DNA of 64,000 nt from Skeletonema tropicum (GCA_037178625.1 CM074139.1:2542001-2606000), one strand, 5' to 3'; positions 43,643-56,842 are shown, counted from the first letter of the stretch. Made by a program: numbers and translations. The notes: generated by a model from the letters alone, not told the origin.

Positions 43643-44649
43643 CTGATGGATTGGCAGACTAAGTAGTTAAAGGTACATCTGAGTGCCTCAGGCTCTGAGG
43701 ATGTACAAGATTGAAGCTGACACGAATCGAGAGCGAGCTGGCTTCTCGCTACATCTACACCCAGATAAATTTCTGAGCCAGTGGATAGGTTTGTTTGAGT
43801 ATAATTGAGATTGAGTTGGCTTGATGGGGAGAAAGCCAAATGGATGGTGTAAAGACAGGTGATGCCAGTGCTGGGGAATGATTCCTTTGTCAGATCAGTC
43901 TCCGGTACCCGAATAGCGGATAAATGTGATATATATGTAGGTGAGGTTTTTTTGAATTGGTTTAATAAGACTTTATTCCAAACTAGGGAGATGATGAAGA
44001 CCAGTGATATGACAGAAGAATAAGAATGGAGCGAATACGAAGCTGATGACAGCTGTCTTGCTACTCTCATAGCTTTGTTAGTGTCTTATTTTGGCGACGA
44101 AAAGTCCCGGGGCCATTTAATTCCTGAGAATAGCTTGTAGCTTGCCGTCATGCGTTGACGGCTGGTCTGTGTTATGTAAAGTACGTACTATGCTGTGGTG
44201 TTCTGTATTGTATTCCATTGTATCGTTCTCTTGTTTGGTGTTGTGTCATGCTCGCTACCCGTACTTGTGTCGACTGGTACTCCATCCATCCAGGGCTTAC
44301 CCTTGCCCTTGTCCAGGGCCACAAGTCACATTCAAGACAGCATCCGTGTAGGTACCGCATAGCTTTTGTATTAGATTCTGTTTCGCCGCAACCTTCACAG
44401 GTTTGCTTTTGCAGGGCCGGCGGCCGGCGGCCGGCAGCCTGCAGTATGCAGTACCAAACGAAACAGCGGACGCTATTATCTATTATGGTTGAGAAGACGC
44501 TTTATTGTACCCTTACTTGCAGAGTGTGTCGGTCAATCCTAGCCTAAATACTCTATTGTAAATATTATTCGTTCAGAAGAGGACGAAAACGAGCACATCT
44601 TGCACCCGTGGATTTTTGAACACAGAAAAATACCAACTCTGATATCAAC
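43643..44649. other. Gene-free spacer before channel gene 2
   Basis: No conserved frame. A GC-rich run GGCCGGCGGCCGGCGGCCGG lies at about 44416-44436. The last 90 bases resemble the 5' UTR of the other channel genes (GAACACAGAAA, ACCAACTCTGAT). Confidence 0.5.
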
Positions 44650-47478
44650 ATGTCATCTGGAAACGAAGGGTGCAACTGCATCAGGCGATCTGTAGTGTTA
44701 GCCTATCCAGCAGATTGCTTCTAAGCGAATATTGGTGCTATGATAAAGGTGAGCACAGTTCTGAAATCCTCTCAGTGAGCTGAGTTCAAATCCGGGGTGT
44801 ATCTTAGTTAGTTTCGAATCATGGTGCGATGAATGTGTGGTATGGAGCCAAAGACCCAAGGAAACTGGATAAGGCGAGTTTTTTTTGGGGTTAACCCTCC
44901 AGCCCAGCTAGAAGTGGGGCTAACAATTTTGTTTTATAAAAAATGAGATACAGCACGGATTCGAACTCAGCTCACCGAGAGCAGCATTTTATGCACCTTT
45001 ACAGGGTAGTATACCCCTGTGGCGGCTGAGAAGCAACAATTGGCAATATATTGGATAGGGTAACACTACAGATCGCCATCAATCAAACCTCCGTACTCGC
45101 CACGCTTGAAAATCGAGACTGTACAACCACCACTGGTGAACCAGGCGTTTATCTAAAACCTTTCGGCGCATGTGTTTCATACGACTACGGCAGCAATGCC
45201 TGTCTCCAGCACGATCTCCTACACGATCCAATCTGTCAAGGGAACTTATCCACAGCTACCGCACCACCATACTGCTTCTTATCATGGTGCTATGTCAATT
45301 CAAACGGTTGCAAAAAGAATTCTGCAGATGTCATTTTCAAATCAGAATATTTTCTGGACCAACCTGATATTTTTTGGAGTTATTCGACATGCAACTCGAC
45401 CGACTATTTTTGGCAACAATATCTTGGATCTTCTGCGAACAAAGTCTCGGTGATTGATGGCATCAATCTTACTGCGGTCGTACCGGATTATCAGTATCCG
45501 GTGATGAGCAAACAATTGTCTGATGGCACAGCATTGTGGACACGAACAGCAGATAATACTTACTACTTTGACGACACCATCCCATTTGGTGGGATATACA
45601 TTGACTACGCGAACTCCATAGCTCAATTGTCCAATGGGGACATTCATAATGTGACGTTCACACATACTTCAAATGGTAGCTTGAAACGATACCCAAACAG
45701 CTCGTTCACAGCAGCAGTGCAAGATGTGGAGAATGGTTTGGCGGATATAGCTGTGGGACCATTTTGGATCACGCGACAGAGGTTATCGATGACTACTTTT
45801 ACTGTTCCTATTGGTGAGTGGTGTTGTAGTTTTTGATTTTTGTGCATGCTAAAAGGAATGGCTGACTAGACTAGTGATCAGTAATACATATGGGGGATCA
45901 GTACATGTCGTAACTCTGTGCTGTGGCTGTGGAGTTCTGTTGGTAGATTCAGGTATGTTTGTGTTCGCCTGTCCACGATATCTTGTGACTTACTCCTACA
46001 ATGTTGCTATCTCCTCTTTCGTCTTCCCAGTATATGACAAAACGGTGTTGGTTATCCCTAAACCTGAAAGGAACACAAATCTCGGATATCAGATTCAAAA
46101 GGTATTAGAGCCATTCACTTACGGCTTGTGGGGAGTACTTATTGCCATAATCGTCACAGCATCTTTATTCTCAGTGTGGTTCTCCGATCGAGATATGTTG
46201 ACGACCAGAAAACGACATGAATCGCAGTTGAGACAACAACAACCAAAAAGGTCACGGAAGAGGCGAAAGATTGCGTATTTCAGATTGATTGTTGATGCCA
46301 TTCTAGAAAAGGGAATGTTCTTCTTTAGTGCTGGGATTGAACAGGATATGGGAGCAAGTTTGCCACACAAAGTGTTAATGTTTGGGTTTGGAGCCTTCAT
46401 TTTGATAGCTGTATCTGCCTACGTTGCCAACCTTGCTGCATTTTTGACACGGTCCGGGTTGAAGACGGAATATGGAACAATGAAAGAGGTCATTGCTGGA
46501 AATGTTGCGATTTGTGGTCATCCAGCATTGAAGGATGAGCTTGAATTGAAATGGTCCGATGGGAACTGGGTTTGGCCATCTGATGATGACGTGCTTGAAA
46601 CCTACGCTAGAGGAGACTGCCAGGTATTGGCGTTAGGAAGAGAAGATACGCTCATGGATATGTATTTCATTTCAAAGGTGTGTGAGCTCGGGCTGGTTTA
46701 CACCGACGACGTAATTATCGAGAGCCCAATTGCGTTCCCAGTCACACCACAACTCGCATCTGCTTTTTCGTACTGGATGTATACAGCAGAAAAGAACCAT
46801 GGTCTTAGCTTGGAGAGTGCAAAGCAAGCATTTATCGAAGAGAATGATGTCAAGGCAGAATGTGAAGTTGAGTTGTCGAGACTGAATATGGAAGAGGGTG
46901 ACGACTTTGCTCAAGTTACTCCGGGTAACATGTTCCTCCCAATCATCTTTTTCGTCGCATGCGCTCTTGTTGCAGCCTGTTTGCAGTTGAGGCATGATAG
47001 TGAGAGAAAGAAAGGGAACGCCTCAACTATTGGGAGGAAGTCCAATCTGAACATGTATTCAATACGACAGGCCGTGGAAAATGTCGATGTCGATAGTGAT
47101 GAGAATAAAGATATGCAGAGAGAGGGTCAATCTTCTTTGGATGACGACTTCGCAATGCCCTCCTCCACACCAATGGTAAGTGAAATGGGTGTTGACGAAG
47201 ATGGCGATGTACAAGGAGGGCAAATCTGCGTCTTTCCTGGAGAGAATGTACCAGGAGACGAATTCCATGAAAATTGTGTTTCTCAAAGCACCCTTGGACC
47301 TCCTGAATCAATTGAAGATATGGACAAGGTTAATGAAGACGCCGATACAGCTGTGAAAGTGATGAATAACGGTATCAGTCATCGGATAGAGGAGCTGGTG
47401 GAATCAGGCGTGATCGAAGAAATTCTTGACTGCTTTGATCTCTTTCAGGAGACGAAGAAGCTGAAGAAAGATCAATGA
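44650..47478 (+). CDS. Ionotropic-glutamate-receptor-like channel, copy 2 (first exon split by TIR element)
   Basis: Proposed exons are 44650-44691, 45072-45813 and 46031-47478, giving 743 residues. The first gap is not present in the paralogues: a 394-bp TIR element lies within codon 11-12 context (MSSGNEGCNCI / NQTSV). Splicing at GT (44692) and AG (45071) keeps the frame and adds six codons (RRSIAI in place of nothing). The rest matches copies 1 and 3: Cys-rich N-domain, S1 (VEDVENG-type, PFWITRQRL), TM1, pore (FFFSAGIEQDMG), SAYVANLAAFLT, S2, TM3, and the tail ending ISHRIEELVESG ... LKKDQ. If the element is not spliced, the gene is broken near its start; the downstream frame is fully open, which argues for function. 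Confidence 0.78.
44684..45077. mobile_element. Introner-like TIR element, copy 1, 394 bp
   Basis: The perfect TIR GGCGATCTGTAGTGTTA is at both ends, extending imperfectly (CCTATCC...TTGGATAGG). A 4-bp target duplication ATCA is at 44680-44683 and 45078-45081; the uninterrupted paralogues have it once. The CTGTAG in the TIR gives GT at the left and CTACAG gives AG at the right, so either orientation would offer splice sites. Inside, GAGTTCAAATCC and GATTCGAACTC resemble the tRNA box B. No reading frame. Confidence 0.85.
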
Positions 47479-48489
47479 GAATGAGAGCACGGGCAATGAT
47501 AAACTTGGAGAGGGTCAAGTTAGTGTCCAGTCTTGATCCTTTCCTCTGACTGATTTATATATAGCACAAAGAAAAGAATAAGTGTTTCATTTTACATATG
47601 ATCCATTACTTTTTGCTGTCATTGGGAGTCATAGCGTCGTATTCCCCCGCTTCTCACATCTCACACATTGCATAATCATCACATAACAGCAACCATGTGG
47701 GCTTGAATAGTTTCAACGCAGGAGACTATGTGGCTGATATTGAGTATTGCATGCCTCCATTGCTGAGCATCTCATCGCAAGGCACAATCTTGGTGTGTGG
47801 GAGCACGGCAATGACAAAATGGAAAGGGCAATGACAATGAAGCATTTCATCATTGTCATTGCCTACTATAAAACCTTGGACATGATGAAGCTGAAGAAGT
47901 GTTACTTATGCACGGGCACGTTGGGCGGATGGTCGCGAAAAGATGACTTTTTGCTGCTGTCCTCTGTCCTGCTCTGTGCACATTAGGCTGCAGTGGAGAT
48001 GCAGCGAAAAGTCCCCCGAGGGGGGGATGCAGCAGAAGCATTTCGAAAGAGATGAGACAAGCAAAATGTGAATGTACGTAAGATGTTGCATGACATACGA
48101 TATAGTGTCCGTAAAGATCATCTACATTCGCACACGATAGAGACTTTCAAACACCTACAGAGTTGTCTTCATTCCAATACTTGCCTCAAAACAAGTAGAT
48201 GACCTTTGAGTTCGATGAAAGGAGAACAAATGTCGTAAATGTCAAGGGTAAATAAATGTAACTGTCGCACCGCTTTCTCAAACTTCAACATGGATCTTTT
48301 TCATCAATCGAATCACGAATCGATTCACGATGATCTCCGCTCCGCCAATCTTGCTACAATCAATACCGAAGAAAATGGATTCAACGCTGCTACGATACAA
48401 CATAGTAAGTAGTTGTGCTCACTACACCAACGTCCATCCAATCGACCAGCCCACCAACAATCAATCAATCAATCAACAACAGCAGTACA
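47479..48489. other. Gene-free spacer
   Basis: No conserved frame. GCAATGACAA-type words recur around 47808-47840 and a CCCCCGAGGGGGGG hairpin lies at about 48013-48026. The last 100 bases are the likely 5' UTR of the next gene. Confidence 0.4.
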
Positions 48490-50995
48490 ATGGCCTCCAA
48501 CAAAAAGAAAAAGTCATCATCAGCTGTACCACCACCCACCACCTATCGTGATGATCCATCCAATTCCTACCGTGATATTCCTACACAAGAAGAAGACCAA
48601 CACGATAATGATGATGAAGAAAATGTTCCAAGTGTCTTTGATTGGGGTGGTGGTGGTGGTGGTGAAGAAGAATCCACTGCAAAAGGTGGTGGGGATAAAT
48701 CCAACTATACTCAAATGGAACGTAAATCATCCTCTACTACTACTACCGGATTTGATCCGCAAGTGGAAATTCCATTTACACCCATCAGCCTCCACGATGA
48801 TGAAGATGACGAAGAAGATACCGACACCGATAGTGAAGTGAGTGGATCGAATGCACTTCGTCCACATAATGGATTGTTATCTAAGGTAGTGACATCTCGT
48901 CGTCGTAAGGGAGGTGGTGGTCATGCCTACAATCCGGTGGGGAGTGGTGAAGATGACGACGACGATGATCATCATCATCATCAGGGGAGATTGTTCGTTG
49001 GAGGGGGATGGGGGAGACATGGCTCAAGTACGGATTGGTCTCCACGTCGCTTTTGCTTTGGTAGTGGAAGTGGTGGAAGTGGTGGATTGTTGTGTTCCTC
49101 CACTGGATGTGTATTAATGGTATTCCTAACATTGACATTCCTATCTGGATATTTGGGTTATGAGGCTGGTCTACCAGTCACACTCAACACCACCACCACC
49201 ACCATGGTGAATGATACTAGAGGTGACATACCCAGTGTCACCAACGATGATGATGATGATGGATTTGACACAACTCAACATACCACCACCCACGGTGACC
49301 TCTGGCTTGAATGGATCCGTAATGAAAAGAACAAGGCACATCATCTCCCCCACCTCCATCTCAATTTTACCCGACGACATCACAATCCCATTATCACTAC
49401 CGATTCCAAGACGAATCAACTCCAATTATCATTCCCACCCATGACACAATCAGATTTATTGGAGCATTCCGAACACTTATTCCAATCGTGTAGTGAACGA
49501 TCGATTGCGACCAAGGTGGGCCGAGAGGCGTGCTTGAGTTTATGTCATGGACATTATTGTTGCTTTGAGAAGGATGTGGAATTTGGTTCGTGTGTGTCGA
49601 CGCCGAATTCGTATTGTTTTGTGTATGCTGCTTGTGAGAATGTTATTTTGGACTTTGGATTTACCAATATCAACTTGGATGAGGATGATGATACTAGTGG
49701 TAGTGGTGGTCTTCACCCCTTGAAGAAGGAGGAGATGGGAAGTGTCGATGTGGATGGATTGGATCGTGATGATTTGGAATTGTTACAGGCAACGTGTTCC
49801 AAGGAGAATGTCGCGACCTTGGAGGGGATACGGGATTGTAATGCGTTTTGTCAGCATCATTTGTGTTGTTTTAGTGAGGATGCGGAGGAGAATTGTAAGG
49901 AGGAGCATGGGGAGGAGTGTGAGGCGTATGAACCTTGTAGGATTATTGCCGAGGGTCCTGAGAAGGGGGGGAAGAATAGTGGTAGTGGTAGTGAAAGTAA
50001 AAGTGGAAGTGGAGGGGGTGGAAGTATTACTGTTACATCGGAGCAATTGGAACAGGCTGTTTATAGCGCTGTAAGTGTGTTTTATTGCTTTGTAACGTCA
50101 TTGTATTTTATTGCATTGCATTGTGTTATTTGTGGTTGTGCACATGTTTCTTTTTTATTCACTAACGAAAATTTCTTCTTCTTTATCATTTGCTTCCTTT
50201 TCTTTCTATTACATACAGTGCTACTTTGGAAACGATGAAAGCAAGGTCACTCAAGAATTAGTCACCCAATGCCACGACATGTGTTCGTCTCGATACTGTT
50301 GTTTTGAAAGCCAGACAATTGTGAGCTCTTGTAGAGATACTGTTGGCGACGAGGAATGTGAGGTGTATTCTCTTTGTGAGCAAATGATTAATGAGAGGGG
50401 TGAGGAGGTGAAGAATTTTATTGAGTTGGACCAGTTGGAGTTTGGTGCAGGAGATAGTAGTAGTAGCAGTAGTTCGAGTTCAAGTAAAATTTCTGGAACA
50501 AGTTACAGACCGGGGAGTAATGGGGTGTTCGTTGATGAGGCTGAATTCGAAGCTACAGTAAACGAAGTACATGCTGTGTGCAATCCAGATGAATCTGTTG
50601 ATGAGTCATGGGTTGCTGAATGCCATGCCATGTGCGCCGACTATCTCTGCTGTTTCGCGACTGATGGTACCGGGTCGAACTGTAAGGATGTGCATGGTGA
50701 GGACGTTTGTGAGGCCTACTATGGTTGCAAGGTGCTTCAATCATCGACCTCGGCGCCGAAGTCGCCAATCTCTTCAGAGCAGCAGCAGCAAATGAGTCAG
50801 AATGAGCAAGTTCAAATTGATGAAGTAAACGAAGTTTGTGTGCCGAAAATTCGCAGAGACGCTGGCCTCCGAGCAAGATGTGAGAAGGTTTGTGCATCAC
50901 GACATTGCTGCTGGCAGAGTGGTCCTGGTAACTGTTACGTGATGAATACGGAATGGTGTGATGAATATGCTATGTGTGAGATTTTGGATTTGTAA
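48490..50995 (+). CDS. Single-pass membrane protein with five 8-cysteine repeats
   Basis: Exons are 48490-50070 and 50219-50995 (intron GTAAGT...CAG), giving 785 residues. The ATG at 48490 (MASNKKKKSS) is chosen over an in-frame upstream ATG for its position after the UTR-like CAATCAATCAATCAAC. Residues 1-198 are disordered, acidic and Gly/His-rich; 199-225 (LLCSSTGCVLMVFLTLTFLSGYLGYEAG) form one membrane helix, making a type II protein. The outer part has five repeats, each with eight cysteines in the order C, C-x3-C, CC followed by F/W, C, C-x2-Y-x2-C or close variants (HGHYCCF, HHLCCF, SRYCCF, DYLCCF, SRHCCW). Ser/Gly linkers separate them. I do not know this family; disulfide-rich cell-surface modules for binding or adhesion are a reasonable guess. 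Confidence 0.75.
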
Positions 50996-51172
50996 GGAAG
51001 CCGGGGAACAGGGCGAATGGCTTCTCAATGACAATGATGATATCAAAAGTGAAGGGATAATACAACATAATGAAAGACTTAATTCTGATCTTCTTTCTAC
51101 TGAATCGGTGCGATTAAAGTTTACTCGAACGTCTCAAATTGAAATAAATAGTTTTATCATCGCCACCTTCTC

Positions 51173-53560
51173 TCATTGATCTTTCTTCAGCTTCTTCATC
51201 ATTGCATCCTGGAAGAAATCAAAGCAGTCAAGAACTTCTTCTATCATGCCAGATTCAACTAGCTCCTCTATCCGATGACTGATATCGTTATCCTCCACTT
51301 TCACAGCTGTATCGGCGTCTTCATTAACCTTGTCCATATCTTCAATTGATTCAGGAGGTCCAAGGGTGCTTTGAGAAGCACCATTATCGTGGCATTCGTC
51401 TCCTGGTACATTCGCTCCAGGAAAGTCGCAGACTTGCCCTCCTTGTACATCATCTTCTTCATCAACACCCACATCACCTTTCTCGTCAACACCCGCATCA
51501 CTTTTCATTGGTGTCGAGGAGGGCGTTGTGCGATTGTCAACTGGCGCATCCAAAGAAGATTGACACTCTCTCTGCATATCTCTATTCTCATCTCTATCGA
51601 CATTTTCCACAGCCAATCTATTAAACTCATGTGTATTTAGGGTGAACGTCCTCCCGATACTGGACCTGCGTCCCTTCTTTCTCTCACTATCATGTCTTAA
51701 CTGCAAACAGGCTGCAACGAGTGCACACATCACGAAATACATTATTGGGAAGAACATGTTACTTGGGCTAACACGAGCAAAATCGTCACCCTCAGCCACA
51801 TCCGAGTTTGACAACTCAACTTCACATTCTGCCTTGATTTCATTCTCTTCGATAAATGCTTGTTTTGTACTCTCCAAACTATGACCATGGTTCTTTTCTG
51901 CTGTATACATCCAGTACGAAAAAGCAGATGCAAGTTGTGGTGCGACCGGGAAAGCAATTGGGTTCTCAGTAATTACATTGTCCGTGTAAACCAGGTCGAG
52001 CTCACACACCTTTGAAGTAAAATCAATATCCATAAGCGTGTCTTCTCTGCCAATAGCTAATACCTTGCATTCTTCTCTAGCGTAAGCGTCTAACAAACCA
52101 TGAAACCCACGGCCAGTGGGGAAAACCCAATTCCCGTCGGGCCATTTCAATTTCAGCTCATCCTTCAATGCTGGATGACCACAAATCGCAACATTTCCAG
52201 CAATGACCTCTTTCATTGTTCCATATTCCGTCTTCAACCCAGACCGTGTCAAAAATGCAGCAAGGTTGGCAACGTAGGCAGATACAGCTATCAAAATGAA
52301 GGCTCCAAACCCAAACATTAACACTTTGTGTGGCAAACTTGCACCTGTATCCTGTTCAATCCCAGCACTAAAGAAGAACATTCCCTTTTCTAAAATGGCA
52401 TCAACAATCAATCTGAAATACGCAGTCTTTCGTCTCTTCCCTGGCCTTTTTGATTGTCTCAACTGCAATTCATATCGTTTTCTGGCCGCCAACATTTCTC
52501 TATCGGAGAACCACACAGAGAGTAGTGCTGCTGCGACTACTATGGCAATTACTACTGCCCACAAGCCGTAAGTGAATGGTTCAAACACTTTATGTGTCTG
52601 AAATACGATGTTTGTGTTCCTTTCAGGTTTGGGGATAACCAACACTGTTTTGTCGTATACTGGGAAGACGACAGCGGAGAGAGCAGCATTGTAAGTCACA
52701 AGAGTGGACAAAAGTAACACAAATCCACCCACATAGTAGCTCTCCCAACACAATTACTAGCCACAGAACCAAAACATCATACAATGCACCTACTCACCAA
52801 GAGGAACAGTAAAAGTAGTCATCGTTAACCGCTGCCGCGTAATCCAAAACGGACCTACCGCCATATCCGCCAATCCATTCTTCACATCCCGCACCGCTGC
52901 TGTAAACGAACTTGTTGGATATCGTTTCAAGCTACCGTTTGAAGTATGTGTGAACGTCACATTTTGAATGTCTCCATTTGATATTTGGATTAACTTTTTG
53001 ATGTATTCTATATATGTCCCACCAAATGGGATGGTGTCGTCAAAGTAGTACGTATTATTTTCTGTTCGCTCCCACACTGTGCCATCAGGCAATTGTTTGT
53101 TCATCGTTGGATATCGATAATCCGGTATGATCGCAGTGAGATCAATGCCACCTACCACCGAGACGTTGTTTGCAGAAGATTCAAGATATTGTTGCCAAAA
53201 ATAGTCGGTCGAATTGCACGTCGAATAACTCGCGAAAATATCAGGTTGGTCCAGAAAATATTCTGATTTGAAAATATCCTCCTCAGAATTCTTTTTGCAA
53301 ATGGTTGCATTGACGTAGCACCATGGTTGGAAGCAGTATGGTGGTACGGTAGCGGTGGATAGGTCCCCTTGACAGATGGGATCGTGTAGGAGATCATGCT
53401 GGAGACAGGCATTGCTGCCGTAGTCGTACGAAACGCATGAGCCGAAAGGTTTCAGATAAACGCCTGGTTCACCAGTGGCGGTTGTACAGTCTCGATTCTC
53501 AAGCGAGGCGAGTACGGACGTTTGATTGATGCAGTTGCACCCTTCGTTCCCAAAAGACAT
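51173..53560 (-). CDS. Ionotropic-glutamate-receptor-like channel, copy 3
   Basis: Exons on the minus strand are 53560-52798 and 52659-51173 (138-bp intron GTGAGT...CAG at the same codon as in the paralogues), giving 749 residues. The Cys-rich N-domain starts MSFGNEGCNCINQTSVLASL; many NxT/NxS sites suggest glycosylation outside the cell. S1 ends PFWITRQRLTMTTFTVPL, then VYDKTVLVIPKPE, TM1, the pore segment FFFSAGIEQDTGASLP, SAYVANLAAFLT, S2 with GREDTLMDIDF, TM3 (MFFPIMYFVMCALVAACLQL), and a long acidic tail ending ISHRIEELVESG and LKKDQ. The frame is intact with no insertion. It stands tail to tail with the Cys-repeat gene, 177 bp away. Confidence 0.86.
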
Positions 53561-54685
53561 GTTGTGATCAGAGTTGGTATTTCTGTGTTTTAAATTCACT
53601 GTGTAAACAAGATGTGTTCGGTTTCTCTTCTGAACAAATATCCAATATTGAAGATTACAGGAAGTGGATTGACCGATGTTTCCTATCTCCAAGGCAATAA
53701 AGCGTCCGCTGTTTGTAAAGTCACTACCTGCACGTCGGTTGTTTGGACGATCACCTCTAACCACGGGAACCCTCTAACATAACAACATCATAATCATAAC
53801 AATAAAGAAAACAATGCTTTCAGCTTTCAAGCACCTTCATCCTTCATGATTGAAAAAAACGACAGGTATCTGATTCATTTAACCCGGATCGAGCACGTAC
53901 CGGTCTTTCTCTTAAACCCACGACGGGTAAAGCGGTACCAAAGTGGCGCCACGATGGGTTCGGTGTGAACACAACATTGTTGTGATTCTTTCAAATCGAA
54001 GTCGCCCTGTCTTGCTCCTAAAATTGATAGCTGTGGTTTCTCGAATCAATTTCAATTGAATCCAGCCTTACTTAGACTCTTTCTGTGGCCCATTACAGAA
54101 AAGGATGATGATGATGTCTCTTCTCATAAGCCTGACCCGCCAAAACACGTGGGCGAACAAAACCATTTTTTCACACACCTCCACCATGGTAAATTGGCCG
54201 TAGGGAGGTCGATAGGCTGACAAATGTTGTTAAAGTGGGGGGGGAGATGTGTCAGAAGTAGGAAGAAGTATTAAACTTACGTCTACTAATCGATAAATTA
54301 TCCAGTAGTTTGATACACTAGTGTGCTTGCAGAGCCTAATTATGGAGCTTATAATTTCAGCGGTCTCAAGGCCGCCATCGTCGGAGGTTGCTAATAAGCA
54401 GTTCCACGATTCCACGGTTCGCAGAAGCATTTGTGACAATCCCAATGTTGTCAAGTGAATTTCCCTTTCACAGATTTGATTTATATTTCTTAAATTGTTT
54501 GTTTCTTCAATTTGTTGAGTTTACGACTGTGTCTGAAAGGACACTTTATTTTTTCTTGGAGACAAGCAGAGAAGCTGACGAAGTCAAGCTTCGATGCGTC
54601 TCCAAGAAATAAAAAGGGCGTCAGAGTCAAGATCATCCTAAGTCAGGACAACCGGCTCTCTCAGCCCCGATCGCATAGGTTAGAA
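53561..54685. other. Gene-free spacer upstream of channel copy 3
   Basis: No gene. The left arm of a large inverted repeat lies at 54126-54306 (see that entry). A hairpin CTTGGAGAC...GTCTCCAAG is at about 54556-54607. Confidence 0.5.
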
Positions 54686-56616
54686 GGTTGACGTTTGTGA
54701 CAGCTTTCTGCAAGAGCTTCGTGGTTTGTGACTACGTGCTCTTGCTTGCAAGCGGCTGTGGTCAACCAATCATTGATTTGGACGTAACTACCAGAGGAAA
54801 GTCACTTGCAATCAACCCTTCATGGAGCCCGCCTCACCGCGAAGCGAGTAAAAATGAGCTCCCCCCAAGGGGGGGGGGCTGCGCCTGCGGCCATGCGGCT
54901 GCAGTCAACCCTTCATTGATGCGGACGTAACTTCTAGGAGTCTCTGTCTTCTATGCCTTTGCAAAGCAGTAAAGTAAGCAATGAGTTGCCGTGTAGTTAC
55001 AGAGGACAACCATACTCTTGATTCGATTGCTTTGCAGGCTGATGTATGTAACAGCTTTGTTTTGAGAGCTTCATCCTTTGACTACATGCTCTCGTGCGGA
55101 ACCCAAACCGCTGGGCCTCTGCTCTAGGGAGGTGGGTATGTGACGACATCGTTTGGTCTTCAGGTTCTGACTACGTTGTATCAGTTATCTAGCTATTTCA
55201 GCTGTGCGAAGGTGTAGTTGATGGATCTGAAGTACTTAAAGAGCAAAAGAGGAGAAGAAGTAGTGTCAGTTTTGCAGCGTGAAAATAAATTTATGCCTAC
55301 CTGTTTCACTTTATCTTCGTCCAAGAAGGTAGATGTTTGTGACAGCTTTCTGCAAGAGCTTCGTCGTTTTTGATTATGTGCTCTTGCTTGCAGTGCCGAG
55401 ATCTATCCTTCATTGATTTGGACGTAACTACCAGAGGAAAGTCACTTGCAATCAACCCTTCATGGAGCCCGCCTCACCGCGAAGCGAGTAAAAATGAGCT
55501 CCCCCCTTGGGGGGTTGAGGGGGGCTGCGCCTGCGGCCATGCGGCTGCAGTCAACCCTTCATTAATGCGGACGTAACTTCGAGAAGTCTCTGTCTTCTAT
55601 GCCTTTGCAAAGCAGTAAAGTAAGCAATGAGTTGCCGTGTAGTTACAGAGGACAACCATACTCTTGATTCGATTGCTTTGCAGGCTGATGTATGTAACAG
55701 CTTTGTTTTGAGAGCTTCATCCTTTGACTACGTGCTCTCGTGCGGAACCCAAACCGCTGGGCCTCTGCTCTGGGGAGGTGGGTATGTTACGACATCGTTT
55801 GGTCTTCAGGTTCGGACTACGTTGTATCAGTTATCTAGCTATTTCAGCTGTGCGAAGGTGTAGTTGGTGGATCTGAAGTACTTAAAGAGCAAAAGAGGAG
55901 AAGAAGTAGTGTCAGTTTTGCAGCGTGAAAATAAATTTATGCCCACCTGTTTCGCTTCAATCTTCGTCCAAGAAGGTAGATGTTTGTGACAGCTTGTTGC
56001 AAGAGCTTCGTAGTTTGTGACTACGTGCTCTTGCTTGCAGTGCCGAGATCTATCCTTCATTGATTTGGACGTAACTACCAGAGGAAAGTCACTTGCAATC
56101 AACCCTTCATGGAGCCCGCCTCACCGCGAAGCGAGTAAAAATGAGCTCCCCCCTTGGGGGGTTGGGGGGGGCTGCGCCTGCGGCCATGCGGCTGCAGTCA
56201 ACCCTTCATTGATGCGGACGTAACTTCTAGGAGTCTCTGTCTTCTATGCCTTTGCAAAGCAGTAAAGTAAGCAATGAGTTGCCGTGTAGTTACAGAGGAC
56301 AACCATGCTCTTGATTCGATTGCTTTGCAGGCTGGTGTATGTAACAGCTTTGTTTTGAGAGCTTCATCCTTTGACTACGTGCTCTCTTGCGGAACCCAAA
56401 CCGCTGGGCCTCTGCTCTGGGGAGGTGGGTATGTGACGACATCGTCTGGTCTTCAGGTTCGGACTACGTTGTATCAGTTATCTAGCTATTTCAGCTGTGC
56501 GAAGGTGTAGTTGGTGGGTCTGAAGTACTTAAAGAGCAAAAGAGGAGAAGAAGTAGTGTTAGTTCTGTGCACTGTGAAAGCAAACGTATGCCTACCTGTT
56601 TCACTTCATCTTCGTC
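54686..56616. repeat. Three tandem copies of an about 647-bp repeat
   Basis: Units begin at about 54686, 55330 and 55978 (GTTTGTGACAGCTTTCTGCA or close) and are very similar. Each has a GC-rich stretch (GCTGCGCCTGCGGCCATGCG) next to a CCCCCC/GGGGGG hairpin, and a diverged half-copy of its own start (GTAACAGCTTTGTTTTGAGA about 350 bp later), so the unit is itself dimeric. Short open frames recur in all three but are small and have no homology, so I treat the array as non-coding. Confidence 0.85.
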
Positions 56617-56842
56617 CTGCACCTCTCTCACACACCGTCGTCCGATGTCACATACCATCGTCATCATCCTCATCTCGGAGTTAGTCAGGTTACCAAGGCC
56701 AAACACTTAACCAGCTCAGAGGGGAGGGTGAAAATAGACAGTTTGTGTCATCAGCCGAGGTGGTGGGGAGCGGGAGGTACCGAATATGGTGCAGCTCTAG
56801 TGAATCTTCAAATGATTTTTGATCAGCGCTTCGCCATGAAGT

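Noticed and set aside
44416..44436. GGCCGGC triplet repeat as a regulatory or structured element
   Set aside because: Only three 7-bp copies; no further support.
54688..56510. Repeated short open frames (about 60-80 residues) in all three 647-bp units as a gene family
   Set aside because: They repeat because the DNA is tandemly repeated; they are short, lack homology, and cross GC-run hairpins.
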